A stretch of DNA of 64,000 nucleotides from the NCBI GenBank assembly GCA_035571515.1, contig DATNCQ010000143.1, positions 1 to 64,000 on the forward strand, written 5' to 3'. Below the pieces are notes generated by a model. It ran no database searches. It had not been told where the DNA came from and saw nothing but the letters and a program-made list of their open reading frames with translations. This DNA is from Gp6-AA40 sp035571515. GTDB taxonomy: Bacteria; Acidobacteriota; Vicinamibacteria; Vicinamibacterales; UBA2999. Position numbers and translations under genes: made by a program. This document shows, one piece after another, positions 33,458 through 43,000 of the stretch (within the stretch, counting starts at the first letter, position 1; each line of letters begins with the position of its first letter).

Positions 33458-33594
33458 GGCTGAACGTCGGGCAGATCCGCCGGCGGGATGTCCGGCGGCG
33501 GCACCACCGGAATGTCCGGCGGCGGCGCGTCGATGAGGTCAGGTACGCCTTCGCGGCGCGGCGTCGAGTCGGGAGGCTGCGGGTGCTCGAACAT
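33430..33594 (-). CDS. Pro/Asp-rich microprotein
   Basis: 54 residues from the ATG at 33594: PQPPDSTPRREGVPDLIDAP, then PPDIPVVPPPDIPPADLPDV. The PPDIP repeat composition is like the small proline-rich proteins found in many proteobacterial and acidobacterial genomes. No ribosome site stands out. It fills the gap between the amidase and the hydrolase gene on the opposite strand. Function unknown. Confidence 0.45.
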   Translation of the reverse strand: MFEHPQPPDSTPRREGVPDLIDAPPPDIPVVPPPDIPPADLPDVQPQREPPGPR

Positions 33595-33638
33595 GGGGTC
33601 CGCTGCTGCAACCAACTTGCCGCCGCTATCTCGACCGC

Positions 33639-34697
33639 ATGCTGAGCCGTTTCTTTCACCGCTGGGAGCAGCGGCTCGCCTCGGCCACCAAGGATCGCGT
33701 CGTCCGGCCGTTCGAATGGGGAGAGGAATGGATCGCGGATGATGAGGCGGGGCCACAGGGACCTGCCCTGACGCGGTGGATTGACGGGGTCATGCACGAC
33801 ACGACCGCGTTTTTCGCGACGGCGCCCACGACCGACTACGACTTCGATGCGGAGCGCGGCGAGCTTCGTTTTCCGAGCGCGCTGACGACGCCGCATCCAG
33901 AGAACAACACAGTTCTCGCCCGGTGGTTCCCCGCCCTCGCGACTCTTCGGCGGCAGGAACCACCCCTCGCGTCGCTTCGGCGAGGCAAGACCGCGGAGCG
34001 GGGGCCCGCCGTCGTTGTACTTCCTCAATGGAATTCCGATGCGCAGGGGCACATCGGGCTCTCGCGCCTGCTCGCGCGGTTCGGTGTCTCCGCGCTGCGG
34101 CTGTCGCTGCCCTACCACGACGCCCGGATGCCCCCCGAGCTGACACGCGCCGACTACATCGTCAGCGCGAACATCGCGCGGACGGTGCAGGTCTGCCGGC
34201 AGGCGGTCATGGACGCGCGCCGCGCGGTGGCGTGGCTGGCGCTGCAGGGCTACGAGCGCATCGGCATTCTCGGCACCAGCCTCGGCTCGTGCCTCGCGCT
34301 GCTCACGGCGGCGCACGAGCCGCGTATCCGCGCGCAGGCGCTCAACCACGTGTCGCCGTGGTTCGCCGACGTGGTGTGGCGCGGGCTCTCGACCCGTCAC
34401 GTGCGCGAGTCGCTCGACGGCAACATTACGCTCGACGAGCTGCGCGAGCTGTGGCGGCCGATCAATCCCTGGTCGTACCTCGATCGCGTTCGCGACACGC
34501 GCACGCTGCTCGTCTACGCGCGCTACGACCTGACGTTTCCGGTCGACCTCTCACGCCTGCTGGTGGACGAGTTCGCGAAGCGAAAGCTGCCGCACGAGGT
34601 GGCGGTGCTGCCGTGCGGCCATTACACCAGCGGCGTCGCACCCTTCAGCTATCTGGACGCCTACGTGCTGATCGAGTTCCTGCGGCGGAACCTGTGA
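33639..34697 (+). CDS. Alpha/beta-hydrolase family protein
   Basis: 352 residues. The core includes AVVVLPQWNSDAQGHIGLSR, ALRLSLPYHDARMP, the nucleophile elbow GTSLGS (GxSxG) in RIGILGTSLGSCLALL, a late Asp in ARYDLTFPVD and the catalytic His in LPCGHYTSG. No lipase or esterase subfamily is certain. Residues about 103-130 (PALATLRRQEPPLASLRRGK) look inserted between two core strands and contain a short inverted repeat at DNA level. No signal peptide; probably cytoplasmic. Confidence 0.8.
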   Translation: MLSRFFHRWEQRLASATKDRVVRPFEWGEEWIADDEAGPQGPALTRWIDGVMHDTTAFFATAPTTDYDFDAERGELRFPSALTTPHPENNTVLARWFPALATLRRQEPPLASLRRGKTAERGPAVVVLPQWNSDAQGHIGLSRLLARFGVSALRLSLPYHDARMPPELTRADYIVSANIARTVQVCRQAVMDARRAVAWLALQGYERIGILGTSLGSCLALLTAAHEPRIRAQALNHVSPWFADVVWRGLSTRHVRESLDGNITLDELRELWRPINPWSYLDRVRDTRTLLVYARYDLTFPVDLSRLLVDEFAKRKLPHEVAVLPCGHYTSGVAPFSYLDAYVLIEFLRRNL

Positions 34698-34701
34698 CGC
34701 C

Positions 34702-34802
34702 GGCGGATGGTGGTTGGTGGGTCGTGGATGGTGGATGGGGGTAGGGCCGAGGTCGCCCCCACTACCAACTACCGACCACCAACCATCGACCCACCCACCA
34801 CC
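34702..34802. repeat. Two-armed heptad repeat between converging genes
   Basis: Left arm 34702-34743: GGCGGAT, GGTGGTT, GGTGGGT, CGTGGAT, GGTGGAT, GGGGGTA. Right arm 34761-34802: ACTACCA, ACTACCG, ACCACCA, ACCATCG, ACCCACC, CACCACC. Six units each, roughly complementary, with a 17-nt centre. It follows the stops of both flanking genes. Confidence 0.8.
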
Positions 34803-34804
34803 CG

Positions 34805-36181
34805 CTATCCAGCCGGCGGCAGGACCTGCAACTCGCCCAGGCCGAGCGCGTCGAGCGACTGCTCGGTCGCCTTGCGATCGCCGACGACGAGCGCGATGGC
34901 GCGGGAGGGATCGAGGTAGGTGCGCGCGACGCGCGTCACCTCGGCGGCGGTCACGGCGTTCACCTTCGGGACGAATTCCTCGAAATACGAATCCGGCAGG
35001 TCGAACAGCGCCAGCTGCGACACCGACCGCGCCACCTGCTGCGTGGTCTCGAAGTTCCTCGGATAGCCGCGCGTCAGCGACGCCTGTGCCAGCGACATCT
35101 CCTGCGGCGTGGCCGGGCGGTCGCCCCGCAGCGCGCCGATCTCCTGCAGCGTGTCGGCGATCGATTCGGCGGTCGCCGCGGTGTGGACGCTCGTCTGCAC
35201 CGAGAACGGGCCGAGCCCCCGGCGCCAGTCGAACCCCGTACGCACGCCGTAGGTGAACGCCTTCTCTTCGCGCAGCTTCAGGTTGATGCGGCTGATGAAC
35301 TGTCCGCCGAGAATCGCGTTCATGACGAGCAGCGGGGCGTAGTCGGGCGTGTCGCGGCGCGCCGAGAGGTGGCCGATGCGCAGCTCGGACTGCGCCGCGC
35401 CCTCGCGGGGGACCAGCGCCAGCCGTCCCGCCGCGGCCGCCGACGGCGCGACATCGGCGGCCGCCGCTGGCGCGTCGTGCGTGCCGTCCTCGCCGTTCCA
35501 CCGTTCGAAGGCGTCGCCGGCGAGGGCGAGCAGGTCGGCGTGCGGCAGCGCGCCCACCATCACCAGCGTCGCGCGGCGCGGCACGAACGTCGCCTCGTGA
35601 AACCGCACCACCTCGTCGAGCGTGAGCTCCCGCAGCGACGCATCGCTGCCGATGGCGAGATGCCCGTACGGATGCGACGCGTAGAGCAGGCGGAGAAATG
35701 CGCGCTCCGCGACCGCCGGCGCAAGATCCTTGAGCTGCCGCAGCCGATCGAGGCGCAGCTGCCGGATGCGCTCGAAGTCCGACGCGCGCATCGACGGCGC
35801 GGTCAGCATGTCCGACAGCAGCGCCGCACCGCGCTTCGCGAACCGCGTCAGCGTCGTCAGCGTGAACATCGTGATGTCCGCGCCGACCTCCACGTCGTAC
35901 TCCGCGCCGAGCCGCGCGAGGGCGTCGGAGACGTCGATGGCGGACAGCGAGCCGGTCCCTTCATCCACCATGTCGGCGGCGATTGACGCCAGCCCCTCGC
36001 GGCCGGGCGGATCCGCGCCGAGGCCGCCGTCGATCTGCATGGCGGCCGTGACGACCGGCACGCCCGGGTGCTCGACCGTCCGCACCTTCAGCCCGTTGCG
36101 AAGCGTGTGGCGCGCAATCTTCGGAAAATGAAACCGCGGATCCGGACCGGGCGAAGGAGGACGCGAGCGGTCGACGGCCAT
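34805..36181 (-). CDS. M16-family peptidase homologue lacking the zinc site
   Basis: 458 residues. The ATG at 36181 shares its A with the upstream TGA (TGATG). The M16 fold is clear (HTLRNGLKVRTVEHPGVPVV; HEATFVPRRATLVMVGALP), but the HxxEH site is replaced around GREGLASIAADMVDEGTGS, so it cannot bind zinc. It keeps the C-lobe substrate-grip RY pair in LREEKAFTYGVRTG. Such subunits form a clam-shell heterodimer with an active M16 partner, here the gene directly upstream. No signal peptide is seen. Confidence 0.88.
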   Translation of the reverse strand: MAVDRSRPPSPGPDPRFHFPKIARHTLRNGLKVRTVEHPGVPVVTAAMQIDGGLGADPPGREGLASIAADMVDEGTGSLSAIDVSDALARLGAEYDVEVGADITMFTLTTLTRFAKRGAALLSDMLTAPSMRASDFERIRQLRLDRLRQLKDLAPAVAERAFLRLLYASHPYGHLAIGSDASLRELTLDEVVRFHEATFVPRRATLVMVGALPHADLLALAGDAFERWNGEDGTHDAPAAAADVAPSAAAAGRLALVPREGAAQSELRIGHLSARRDTPDYAPLLVMNAILGGQFISRINLKLREEKAFTYGVRTGFDWRRGLGPFSVQTSVHTAATAESIADTLQEIGALRGDRPATPQEMSLAQASLTRGYPRNFETTQQVARSVSQLALFDLPDSYFEEFVPKVNAVTAAEVTRVARTYLDPSRAIALVVGDRKATEQSLDALGLGELQVLPPAG

Positions 36182-37497
36182 CACGAGACGGTGACCGGCT
36201 CGGAGCCCGGCAGCGCGAGCGCCGCCTGGCCGCGCGGGACGATGCTGAGCAGGACGCGCCGGTCGAACGCGAGATATTTCCGCGCGGCGTTGCGCACCGA
36301 TTCGCGCGTGGCGCCGCGATATCGTTCGAGATCGCCGGCGAAGTAATCCGGATTGCCCCTGAAAACGTTGTAGGCGTTCAGCTGGTCCGACTTGCCGCCG
36401 AACCCGCCGACCGTCTGCAGCCGGTACATGAAGTGGGCCTCGGCCTGCGCCAGCCCGCGCTCCATCTCCTCGTCGACCGGCCCTTCGTCCGCCAGCTGCT
36501 GGATGCGTTCGTCGACGAGCGCGGTGATGTCGGTCAGCGACTGGCCGGGCGCCGCGGTCGCCGCCAGCAGGAAAAAGCTGCTGAGTTCACGCGAATGCTG
36601 GTACGCCGAGACGTCCACCGCAATGCGCTTGTCGTAGACGAGCGTGCGATAGAGACGCGAGGTCTTCCCGTTGGCGAGCAGGTCGGCGAACAGGTCGGCT
36701 TCCGCGTCGCCGTCAGCGAACATCGCCGGCGAATGCCACGCCATGTAGACGCGCGGCAGCTCGACTCGGTCCTCCAGCACGATGCGCACCTCGTGCGCCA
36801 CCGAGGCGTCGGCGTCCACGGGTTGCGGCTTGTCGCCGGATGGAATGTCGCCGAAGTACTTGTCCGCGAGCGCGAACGCCTCTTCGGTGTCGATGTCTCC
36901 GGCCAGCGCCAGCGACGCGTTCGCCGGGTGATAGTAGGTGCGGAAGAACGCGCGCACGTCCTCGAACTCCATCGCCCGCAGGTCGTCGACCGCGCCGATG
37001 GTCAGCCAGTGATAGGGGTGGTGCGGCGGAAACAGCGCCTCGCTCAACGCCATCAACGCCATGCCGTAGGGGCGGTTCTCGTAGTTCTGCCGCCGCTCGT
37101 TGAGCACGACGTCGCGCTGCGTCTCGAACCGCTCGCGCGTCAGCGCCGGCAGCAGGTAGCCCATGCGGTCCGATTCCATCCAGAGCGCGAGCTCCAGCGC
37201 CGAGGTCGGCACCACCTCCCAGTAGTTGGTCCGGTCGGTGTTCGTCGATCCGTTGAGCAGCGCGCCCGCCTGCTGCAGCGGCTTGAAGAAGCTGCCGTTG
37301 TGATGCTCGGAGCCCTCGAACATCAGGTGCTCGAAGAGGTGCGCGAAACCTGTGCGGCCCGTGCGTTCGTTCTTCGAGCCGACGTGGTACCAGAGATTGA
37401 CGGCGACGATGGGCACTCGCCGGTCCTCGTGGACGACGACGTCGAGGCCGTTGGCGAGGGTGCGCTTGGCGTGTGGCAGCTCGATGGCGGTTGACAC
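36181..37497 (-). CDS. M16-family zinc metallopeptidase (active subunit)
   Basis: 438 residues, GTG start. The inverted zinc site is complete: HLFEH at 53-57 (His53, Glu56, His57) and the third ligand Glu134 in VVLNERRQNYENRPYG, the normal 77-residue distance. N-terminal LANGLDVVVHEDRRVPIVAV and a C lobe with VYDKRIAVDVSAYQHS follow the family. It degrades peptides, probably as a heterodimer with the next gene. It starts 6 nt after the mrp stop, so the three genes form an operon. Confidence 0.92.
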   Translation of the reverse strand: MSTAIELPHAKRTLANGLDVVVHEDRRVPIVAVNLWYHVGSKNERTGRTGFAHLFEHLMFEGSEHHNGSFFKPLQQAGALLNGSTNTDRTNYWEVVPTSALELALWMESDRMGYLLPALTRERFETQRDVVLNERRQNYENRPYGMALMALSEALFPPHHPYHWLTIGAVDDLRAMEFEDVRAFFRTYYHPANASLALAGDIDTEEAFALADKYFGDIPSGDKPQPVDADASVAHEVRIVLEDRVELPRVYMAWHSPAMFADGDAEADLFADLLANGKTSRLYRTLVYDKRIAVDVSAYQHSRELSSFFLLAATAAPGQSLTDITALVDERIQQLADEGPVDEEMERGLAQAEAHFMYRLQTVGGFGGKSDQLNAYNVFRGNPDYFAGDLERYRGATRESVRNAARKYLAFDRRVLLSIVPRGQAALALPGSEPVTVS

Positions 37498-37503
37498 CGG
37501 CGT

Positions 37504-38607
37504 TCAGCGAACGGGAATCAGCGGAATCTTGCCCTTGTTGGCCTCGGCGGTCTTGTGCGCCAGGATCGACACCTGCGCCGCGGCGCGCTCCGCGACCTGC
37601 ATGAACGCGCGGCCCGCGGACGACCCGGGCTCGCTCAACACGATCGGCACGCCCGTATCGCTGCCTTCGCGAATCGGCTGGTAGATCGGCAGGCGGCCGA
37701 GGAACGGCACCTGCAGCTGCTCGGCGAGCGCTTCGCCGCCGCCGTGCCCGAAGATGTCCGCCTCGTGATGGCAGTTCGGGCACGCATAGTAGCTCATGTT
37801 CTCCACGAGCCCCATCGGCGCGATGTTCAGCTTCTGGTACATGCGGATGGCGCGCAGGCTGTCGGCCAGCGACACCTTCTGCGGCGTCGTCACCACGATC
37901 GATCCGACGACGGGAACCGTCTGGCTCAGGCTCAGCGCGACGTCGCCGGTGCCCGGCGGCATGTCGACGATCAGGTAGTCCAGATTCTTCCACGCGACGT
38001 CGCGGAAGAACTGCTGGATGGCGCCGTGCAGCATCGGCCCGCGCCAGATGACCGGCGCGTCGTCCGAGGTGAGGAACCCCATCGAGACGACCTGCAGCCC
38101 GTGCTTCTCGGCCGGCACGATCTGCTTGCCGTCGGTCGTCAGCTGCGTGGCCGACAACCCGAGCATGATCGGGACGTTCGGACCATAGATGTCGCCGTCG
38201 AGAATTCCGACGCGCCCGCCGCAGCGCGCGAGCGCCAGCGCCAGGTTCACGGCGACCGTCGTCTTGCCGACGCCGCCCTTGCCCGCGCCGACCGCGATGA
38301 TGTTCTTCACGCCCGGCAGCGGCGGCCGGCCCATCTCCGGCGCGGAGACCGAGCGGACATTGGCGGTCATGCGAACGTCAACGGCCGTGACGCCCGGCAA
38401 CGCGCGCACGGCAGCGGTCGCCTGCTCGCGCATCTGGTCCTTCACGGGGCAGGCGGGCGTCGTGAGCTCGATCGCGAAGGAAACCTGGCCGTCCCTGATC
38501 GACAGGTCCTTGATGAAGCCGAGCGAGACGATGTCGCGGCGCAGGTCGGGATCGTTGACGACGCGCAGCGCGTCGAGCACGGCGTCGCGGTCGGGGGCTA
38601 CGGCCAT
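37504..38607 (-). CDS. mrp: Mrp/NBP35-family P-loop Fe-S carrier with DUF59 domain
   Basis: 367 residues. An N-terminal MIP18/DUF59 domain (VLDALRVVNDPDLRRDIVSL, CPVKDQM) is followed by the ATPase domain with the deviant Walker A GKGGVGKTT (109-117), DGDIYGPNVPIMLGL, DYLIVDMPPGTGD and the cluster-binding CPNC in SYYACPNCHHEADIFGHGGG. It assembles or carries 4Fe-4S clusters to apo-proteins. The AddB protein upstream in this region is a predicted Fe-S protein, but no direct link is shown. It is the third gene of a five-gene minus-strand operon. Confidence 0.94.
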   Translation of the reverse strand: MAVAPDRDAVLDALRVVNDPDLRRDIVSLGFIKDLSIRDGQVSFAIELTTPACPVKDQMREQATAAVRALPGVTAVDVRMTANVRSVSAPEMGRPPLPGVKNIIAVGAGKGGVGKTTVAVNLALALARCGGRVGILDGDIYGPNVPIMLGLSATQLTTDGKQIVPAEKHGLQVVSMGFLTSDDAPVIWRGPMLHGAIQQFFRDVAWKNLDYLIVDMPPGTGDVALSLSQTVPVVGSIVVTTPQKVSLADSLRAIRMYQKLNIAPMGLVENMSYYACPNCHHEADIFGHGGGEALAEQLQVPFLGRLPIYQPIREGSDTGVPIVLSEPGSSAGRAFMQVAERAAAQVSILAHKTAEANKGKIPLIPVR

Positions 38608-38616
38608 CTGTTTATC

Positions 38617-39024
38617 TTAATTGAGGCTGCCCGACGCGACGGCAACCGGTTCGAAGAGCCGGCGTCCTTCGTTGGTCAACAGAATCCAGAGCGCGTACGC
38701 GCCGAGCGCGGTGCCAAAGGGAAGGACGAGCAGGTTGACCACGGCGAGGCCGAGGGTGAGCACGCGTCCGGCGGGCTGACGCCGCCGCAGCAGCACGCTG
38801 GCGCCGACGTGCGCGCCGCCCCAGACCAGCGCGACCGCGCCCATCACCGCGAAGGCGGTCGCCGTCACGCCCGCGGCAAAGCCGACGGCTGAGCCGTCGG
38901 GGCCGAAGAGGAACGCGAGCGCGCCCGCCGACAGCAGCAGCAGCGAGGCGCCGACGAGCATGGCCAGCGCGCCCCAGAGCGTACAGAGGATGGCGAGGAT
39001 GCCGACGTGCCGGTCCACCGGCAC
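38617..39024 (-). CDS. Small integral membrane protein
   Basis: 135 residues from a GTG that shares one base with the upstream TAG (TAGTG). About three or four hydrophobic helices: LAILCTLWGALAMLVGASLL, GVTATAFAVMGAVALVWGGA and LTLGLAVVNLLVLPFGTALG, with an Arg-rich loop. No family is recognised beyond a resemblance to short membrane proteins found beside zinc-ribbon or DnaJ-like genes. It is translationally coupled to the DnaJ-like gene and lies 9 nt before mrp. Confidence 0.72.
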   Translation of the reverse strand: MPVDRHVGILAILCTLWGALAMLVGASLLLLSAGALAFLFGPDGSAVGFAAGVTATAFAVMGAVALVWGGAHVGASVLLRRRQPAGRVLTLGLAVVNLLVLPFGTALGAYALWILLTNEGRRLFEPVAVASGSLN

Positions 39025-39494
39025 TAACCGCGTGCGGGCGGGCTGACGAGCACGCGCAGCTCGATGCGCGTGGAGAGGTCGTGTCGCGGCGAAACGGAGA
39101 AATGGAAGCAGGCGCCGTCCTCGACGCCCGCGGGCACGCTGATGCGCACCTGGTGATGGAGCAGCTCGATGCCGCTGCCGGTGCAGCAGCCGCACGGCTG
39201 GGCCCACGTTTCGCCGCGGCCGCCGCAGGCGCGGCACGTGCAGCGCACGGGCACGTCGAGCGGCACGGTGGCGCCGTGCAACGCCTCGCGCGTCGAAATC
39301 TCGAGCGCGGCCGTCAGCGTCTTCGCGTGCTCCTCGGCGACGAACGCGCTGCGCATCCGTTCGACGGCGGGCGCCACCGACGGGAAGTCCACCACGACCT
39401 CATCGGCGAACCACCGCCGATCGTGGCGCGTCTCGTCACCGCCACGTACCGCAATCGCCTGTCCGCCGAAGCCGCCGAAGGCGTGCCTCTTCAT
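39024..39494 (-). CDS. DnaJ-like zinc-finger and C-terminal-domain protein
   Basis: 156 residues. It lacks a J-domain. The visible part is TAALEISTREALHGATVPLD, which is the DnaJ C-terminal substrate-binding strand, then two CxxCxGxG-type motifs (CRACGGRG and CGCCTGSG) that make one zinc site, then ISVPAGVEDGACFHFSV, again DnaJ-like. Full DnaJ has four such motifs. It may bind unfolded protein or serve as a zinc-dependent cofactor, but without HPD it cannot stimulate DnaK. Confidence 0.78.
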   Translation of the reverse strand: MKRHAFGGFGGQAIAVRGGDETRHDRRWFADEVVVDFPSVAPAVERMRSAFVAEEHAKTLTAALEISTREALHGATVPLDVPVRCTCRACGGRGETWAQPCGCCTGSGIELLHHQVRISVPAGVEDGACFHFSVSPRHDLSTRIELRVLVSPPARG

Positions 39495-39533
39495 GAACTG
39501 CTGTTACGATAGGGGCCGTCCCGGGAGATGTCA

Positions 39534-39698
39534 ATGGCGGCGAAGGAATGTCCGATGTGCGGCGAGCCGATGAAGCTGCGCGAACGCGAAGTGACCGACC
39601 GCGTGCCAGGCTCGACACAGACCAGGACCGCGAAGTTCCGTGAATGGGTGTGTCCTGAATGCGACTACTTCGAGGAAGCCGATGAACAGGCGGGCTGA
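39534..39698 (+). CDS. 54-residue zinc-ribbon protein
   Basis: ATG at 39534 with GGGAG 6 nt upstream. Two CxxC pairs, CPMCGEPMKLRERE and EWVCPECDYFEEA, are separated by about 35 residues, a classic short zinc ribbon. Function unknown; similar proteins are common and sometimes regulate transcription or ribosomes. It is divergent from the DnaJ-like gene by 39 nt and converges on another zinc-ribbon gene. Confidence 0.7.
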   Translation: MAAKECPMCGEPMKLREREVTDRVPGSTQTRTAKFREWVCPECDYFEEADEQAG

Positions 39699-39720
39699 GA
39701 AAACGTGAAGGCGGCGCCGA

Positions 39721-39972
39721 TCAGCGCGCGCCGAGCGTCAGCAGCAGCTCTTTACGCAAGCCTTCGTCGATCTCGTCGATGTTGAGCGCGGTCTCGCACT
39801 CATCGCACAGCACTTCCAGAACCGCGGGACGTCCTTCTTCCGACACTTCCACCCGCGCGTCGTCGATGTGGACCACGTGCATCTGCAGGGTCTTGACCAG
39901 GAAGTTCTGGTCGTTCCCGCAGCTCGGACACGTCAGCACCACACGGGTCTCCTCGTTAATCGCCAAATACAA
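39721..39972 (-). CDS. 83-residue zinc-ribbon protein
   Basis: Contains LTCPSCGNDQNFLVKTLQMH and VLCDECETALNIDEID, two CxxC knuckles about 40 residues apart. The rest is acidic. No enzyme motif. It lies 96 nt downstream of addA on the same strand and may be read from the same transcript. Confidence 0.7.
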   Translation of the reverse strand: MYLAINEETRVVLTCPSCGNDQNFLVKTLQMHVVHIDDARVEVSEEGRPAVLEVLCDECETALNIDEIDEGLRKELLLTLGAR

Positions 39973-40068
39973 CGCTCCTGAAACTGATTGTAGGAGATGG
40001 GATCTGCAGGTGCAACGCAGAACTGCACGATTCAGGCCTAGTCGAGCTGGAATTCGCGGTTTTTCCCA

Positions 40069-43000
40069 CTAAATCTCCGTGAAATCATCAAACGCCCGGA
40101 TCATCCGGGCGTCGATCGAGGCCCCGGGAAACGCCTGCCGCATGGCCTGCAGATAGAGATCGACCTGCGCCCGGTGCTCGGGACGTTCGCGCCCGGTCTT
40201 GAATTCGAGCAGCGTCAACCTGCCGGGCGCGGTCTCGACGAGGCAATCTACGGTTCCACGCACGACCCGCCCCTCGACGGTCGTCGTGAACGGCACTTCG
40301 TGCAGCCGCCGGCCCGCCGAATAGAGCTCCCGCACTTCCTCGCTGGCGCAGATCGCCGCGTACGACGCGGCCGCGGCGTCGAGCAGCGCCTCGAGGCCCC
40401 CGGGATCGTCGATTTCGTCGGCGCGCACGCGCCGCAATGCGAGCGCGCGAACGGCGTCGACGGGAAGGGCGCTGAAGCCGACTCGTTGCAGCAGGCGGTG
40501 GACGAGCGTGCCGGCGAGGCGATTGGAACGCGGCGCGGTGCGCGGCGTGGCTTCACCACGCGCGCGTTCGATGAGCGTGGCGATCGACGTGCGCGGCGGT
40601 GAGGAGTCGATGAGGGGATCGAGGCCGGGATCCGGGATCCGGCTTGCCCCGAGCGGGGCCGAGGGGGATCCGGGATCCGTTGGTTCGAGGTTCGCCGGTT
40701 CGACGTTCGCTCGTTCGAGGCTGGCGGGCTCGCAACGACGGAAGCGATGAACGGCGCCCGACGAAGCACGCCACGCATCGCCGTTCACGCCGGCGAAGGC
40801 GTCGACCAGCGTCGGCGGCAGGACCTCCGCCAGGCTGCCGCGTCCGGGCTGCAGCCGTCCTTCCTTCAGCACGCTGCCGAGGTACAGCCGATCGCGCGCG
40901 CGCGTCAGCGCGACGTAGAGGAGCCGCTTGGTCTCCTCCTTCTCCTTCGCGGCGCCGTCTTCGTCGGCGTCGGACCGGAAATCGCCGACCGCGACCGAGA
41001 CATCCTCGCCGCCCGCGGCGGCAACGACGCGAATCGGATCGCGGAAGTTGCCGGTGCCTCGGGCGAGGTTGACGAGAAAGACGACGGGGAACTCGAGCCC
41101 CTTCGACGCGTGGACGGTCATCAGGTTCACGGCGTCGAGCGCGTCGATCACCGCGTTCGATTCGTCGCCGACGGCGAGGCGGTCGAGGTGCGCGGCAATG
41201 CGCCCGAGCGTCGCGTAGCCGCGGTTCTGGATGCGGCGGATGAGCGCGCGGATCTTCTTCAGGTTCTCGCGCGCCTGCGGAAAGCGGGGGCCGCGCATCT
41301 CGACGAAGTAGGCCGACTCGGCGAGCACGAGATCGAGGAGCTCCGCCGGCGGCAGCCGATCGACGAGCGCGCGCCACCTGGCCGAGACCTCGCGCGCGTG
41401 CGCGAGCGTTGACGCGTCGGGCGCATCGAGATCGATCGCCGGCGCGATCGGGTCACGGAGCGCGGCCGCGAGGTTCGGCGCCAGCCGGCGGATGGCCTCG
41501 TCCGACAGCCGGAAGAACCGCGATCGCAGCAGCGCCGCGGTTCGCAGGTCCGACAGCGGGTCTGCGAGGTACCACAGCAGCGCGAGGACGTCCTTGATCT
41601 CGTCGGCGTCGAAAAAGCCGAGCCCCTTGTAGACGTAGGCGCCGATGCCCCGGCGCTCGAGCGCGGCCTCGAACTCGCGGTGCGAATCGCGCGTGCGGAA
41701 CAGGATCGCGATGTCGGCGGCCGTCACCGGCCGGCGGACGCCGGTGATCTTGTCGCGCACGATCGCGCCCTCCGCGAGCAGCCGCGCGATCTCGGCCGCG
41801 GCCGTTTCGGCGCACGCGTCGGGTGTGTCGGCGGTGACGAGCCCGAGCGGGTGATCCGCGGGGCTGCCCTCGCCGTCGACCGGAAAGCAATCGTCCTCGC
41901 CGTAGCGAAACGCGTCGCGGCGTGCGCCGGCCTTCGGCATGTCGCGCGACACGTCGTTGACGAACGCGAGTAGCGCGGGAACCGACCTGAAGCTCCGCGA
42001 GATCGACCGCCGCGCGTCGCCGCCCGGACGAAGCGCTTCGATGTAGCGCCGCGCATCGTCGAGGATGGACACGTCGGCGTCGCGGAATCCGTAGATCGAC
42101 TGCTTGCGGTCGCCGACGATGAAGACGGAGGGAGCGAGCGGTCCGCTGGATGCCAGGCCGGCGCCCTCGCCCCACGACTGCACGAGCAGCGAGACGAGCT
42201 CCCACTGCGCGCGGCTCGTGTCCTGGAACTCGTCGACGAGCACGTGGTGGTAGCGCGACTCGAGGCGATAGCGGCTCTGCGCGAACTCTTCCATCTGGCG
42301 CAGCAGCTGGAGGGTCCGCAGCAGCAGATCCGCGAAGTCGAGCACCGCGTGGGCATCGAGCGTGCGGCGGTACTCGGTCTCGGCGACGCGGTACATCCGC
42401 AGGATGCCACGCGAGACGAGGACGTTCAGGTCCCGCTTGTAACGGTCGCTCGCCTCCTTCACCGCCGCCGCGTAACCGACGAGGAGGTCGCGGTGCGTGG
42501 CCCACGCAGACTCCGTCGCAAACTGCGTCTTCTTGAACTGGAGCTGCTTGCGCGGCTCGCCTTCCTGCGTCAGGAAGTAGTCGCGGGCGTGGGCGTAGGC
42601 CGCCTGGACGGCGGCGGGCTCCAGCGCCGCGTTCGTCTCCACGCTGTGCTCGAGCCGGTGCAGTTCCCTGGCAAGCAGCACGAAGACGGCTTCCGGCGGG
42701 CCGGACGCGAGAAAGCGCGACACGCCGCCGGGCATCGACGTGAAGACGTCGAGCAGGCGGGTGACCGCGCGGCGCGTGGCCACGCTGACGTCGAGGTCGC
42801 GCGGGCCGGTGTCGAGGTAACGCTGCAGCACGAGGGGCGCGACGAGCCTGCGGTTCAGCAGCGCCGCCAGGCCGCGGCGCGCGCGCCGATCGCCGAGCTG
42901 CGCGAACACCAGCGCGACGTTCTCGTCTTCGCGCGCGAGGCCCCGGCAGGTGCGCAGCGCGCGGTCGAGCGATTCGTCCACCAGGCGCGGCACCTCGGTT

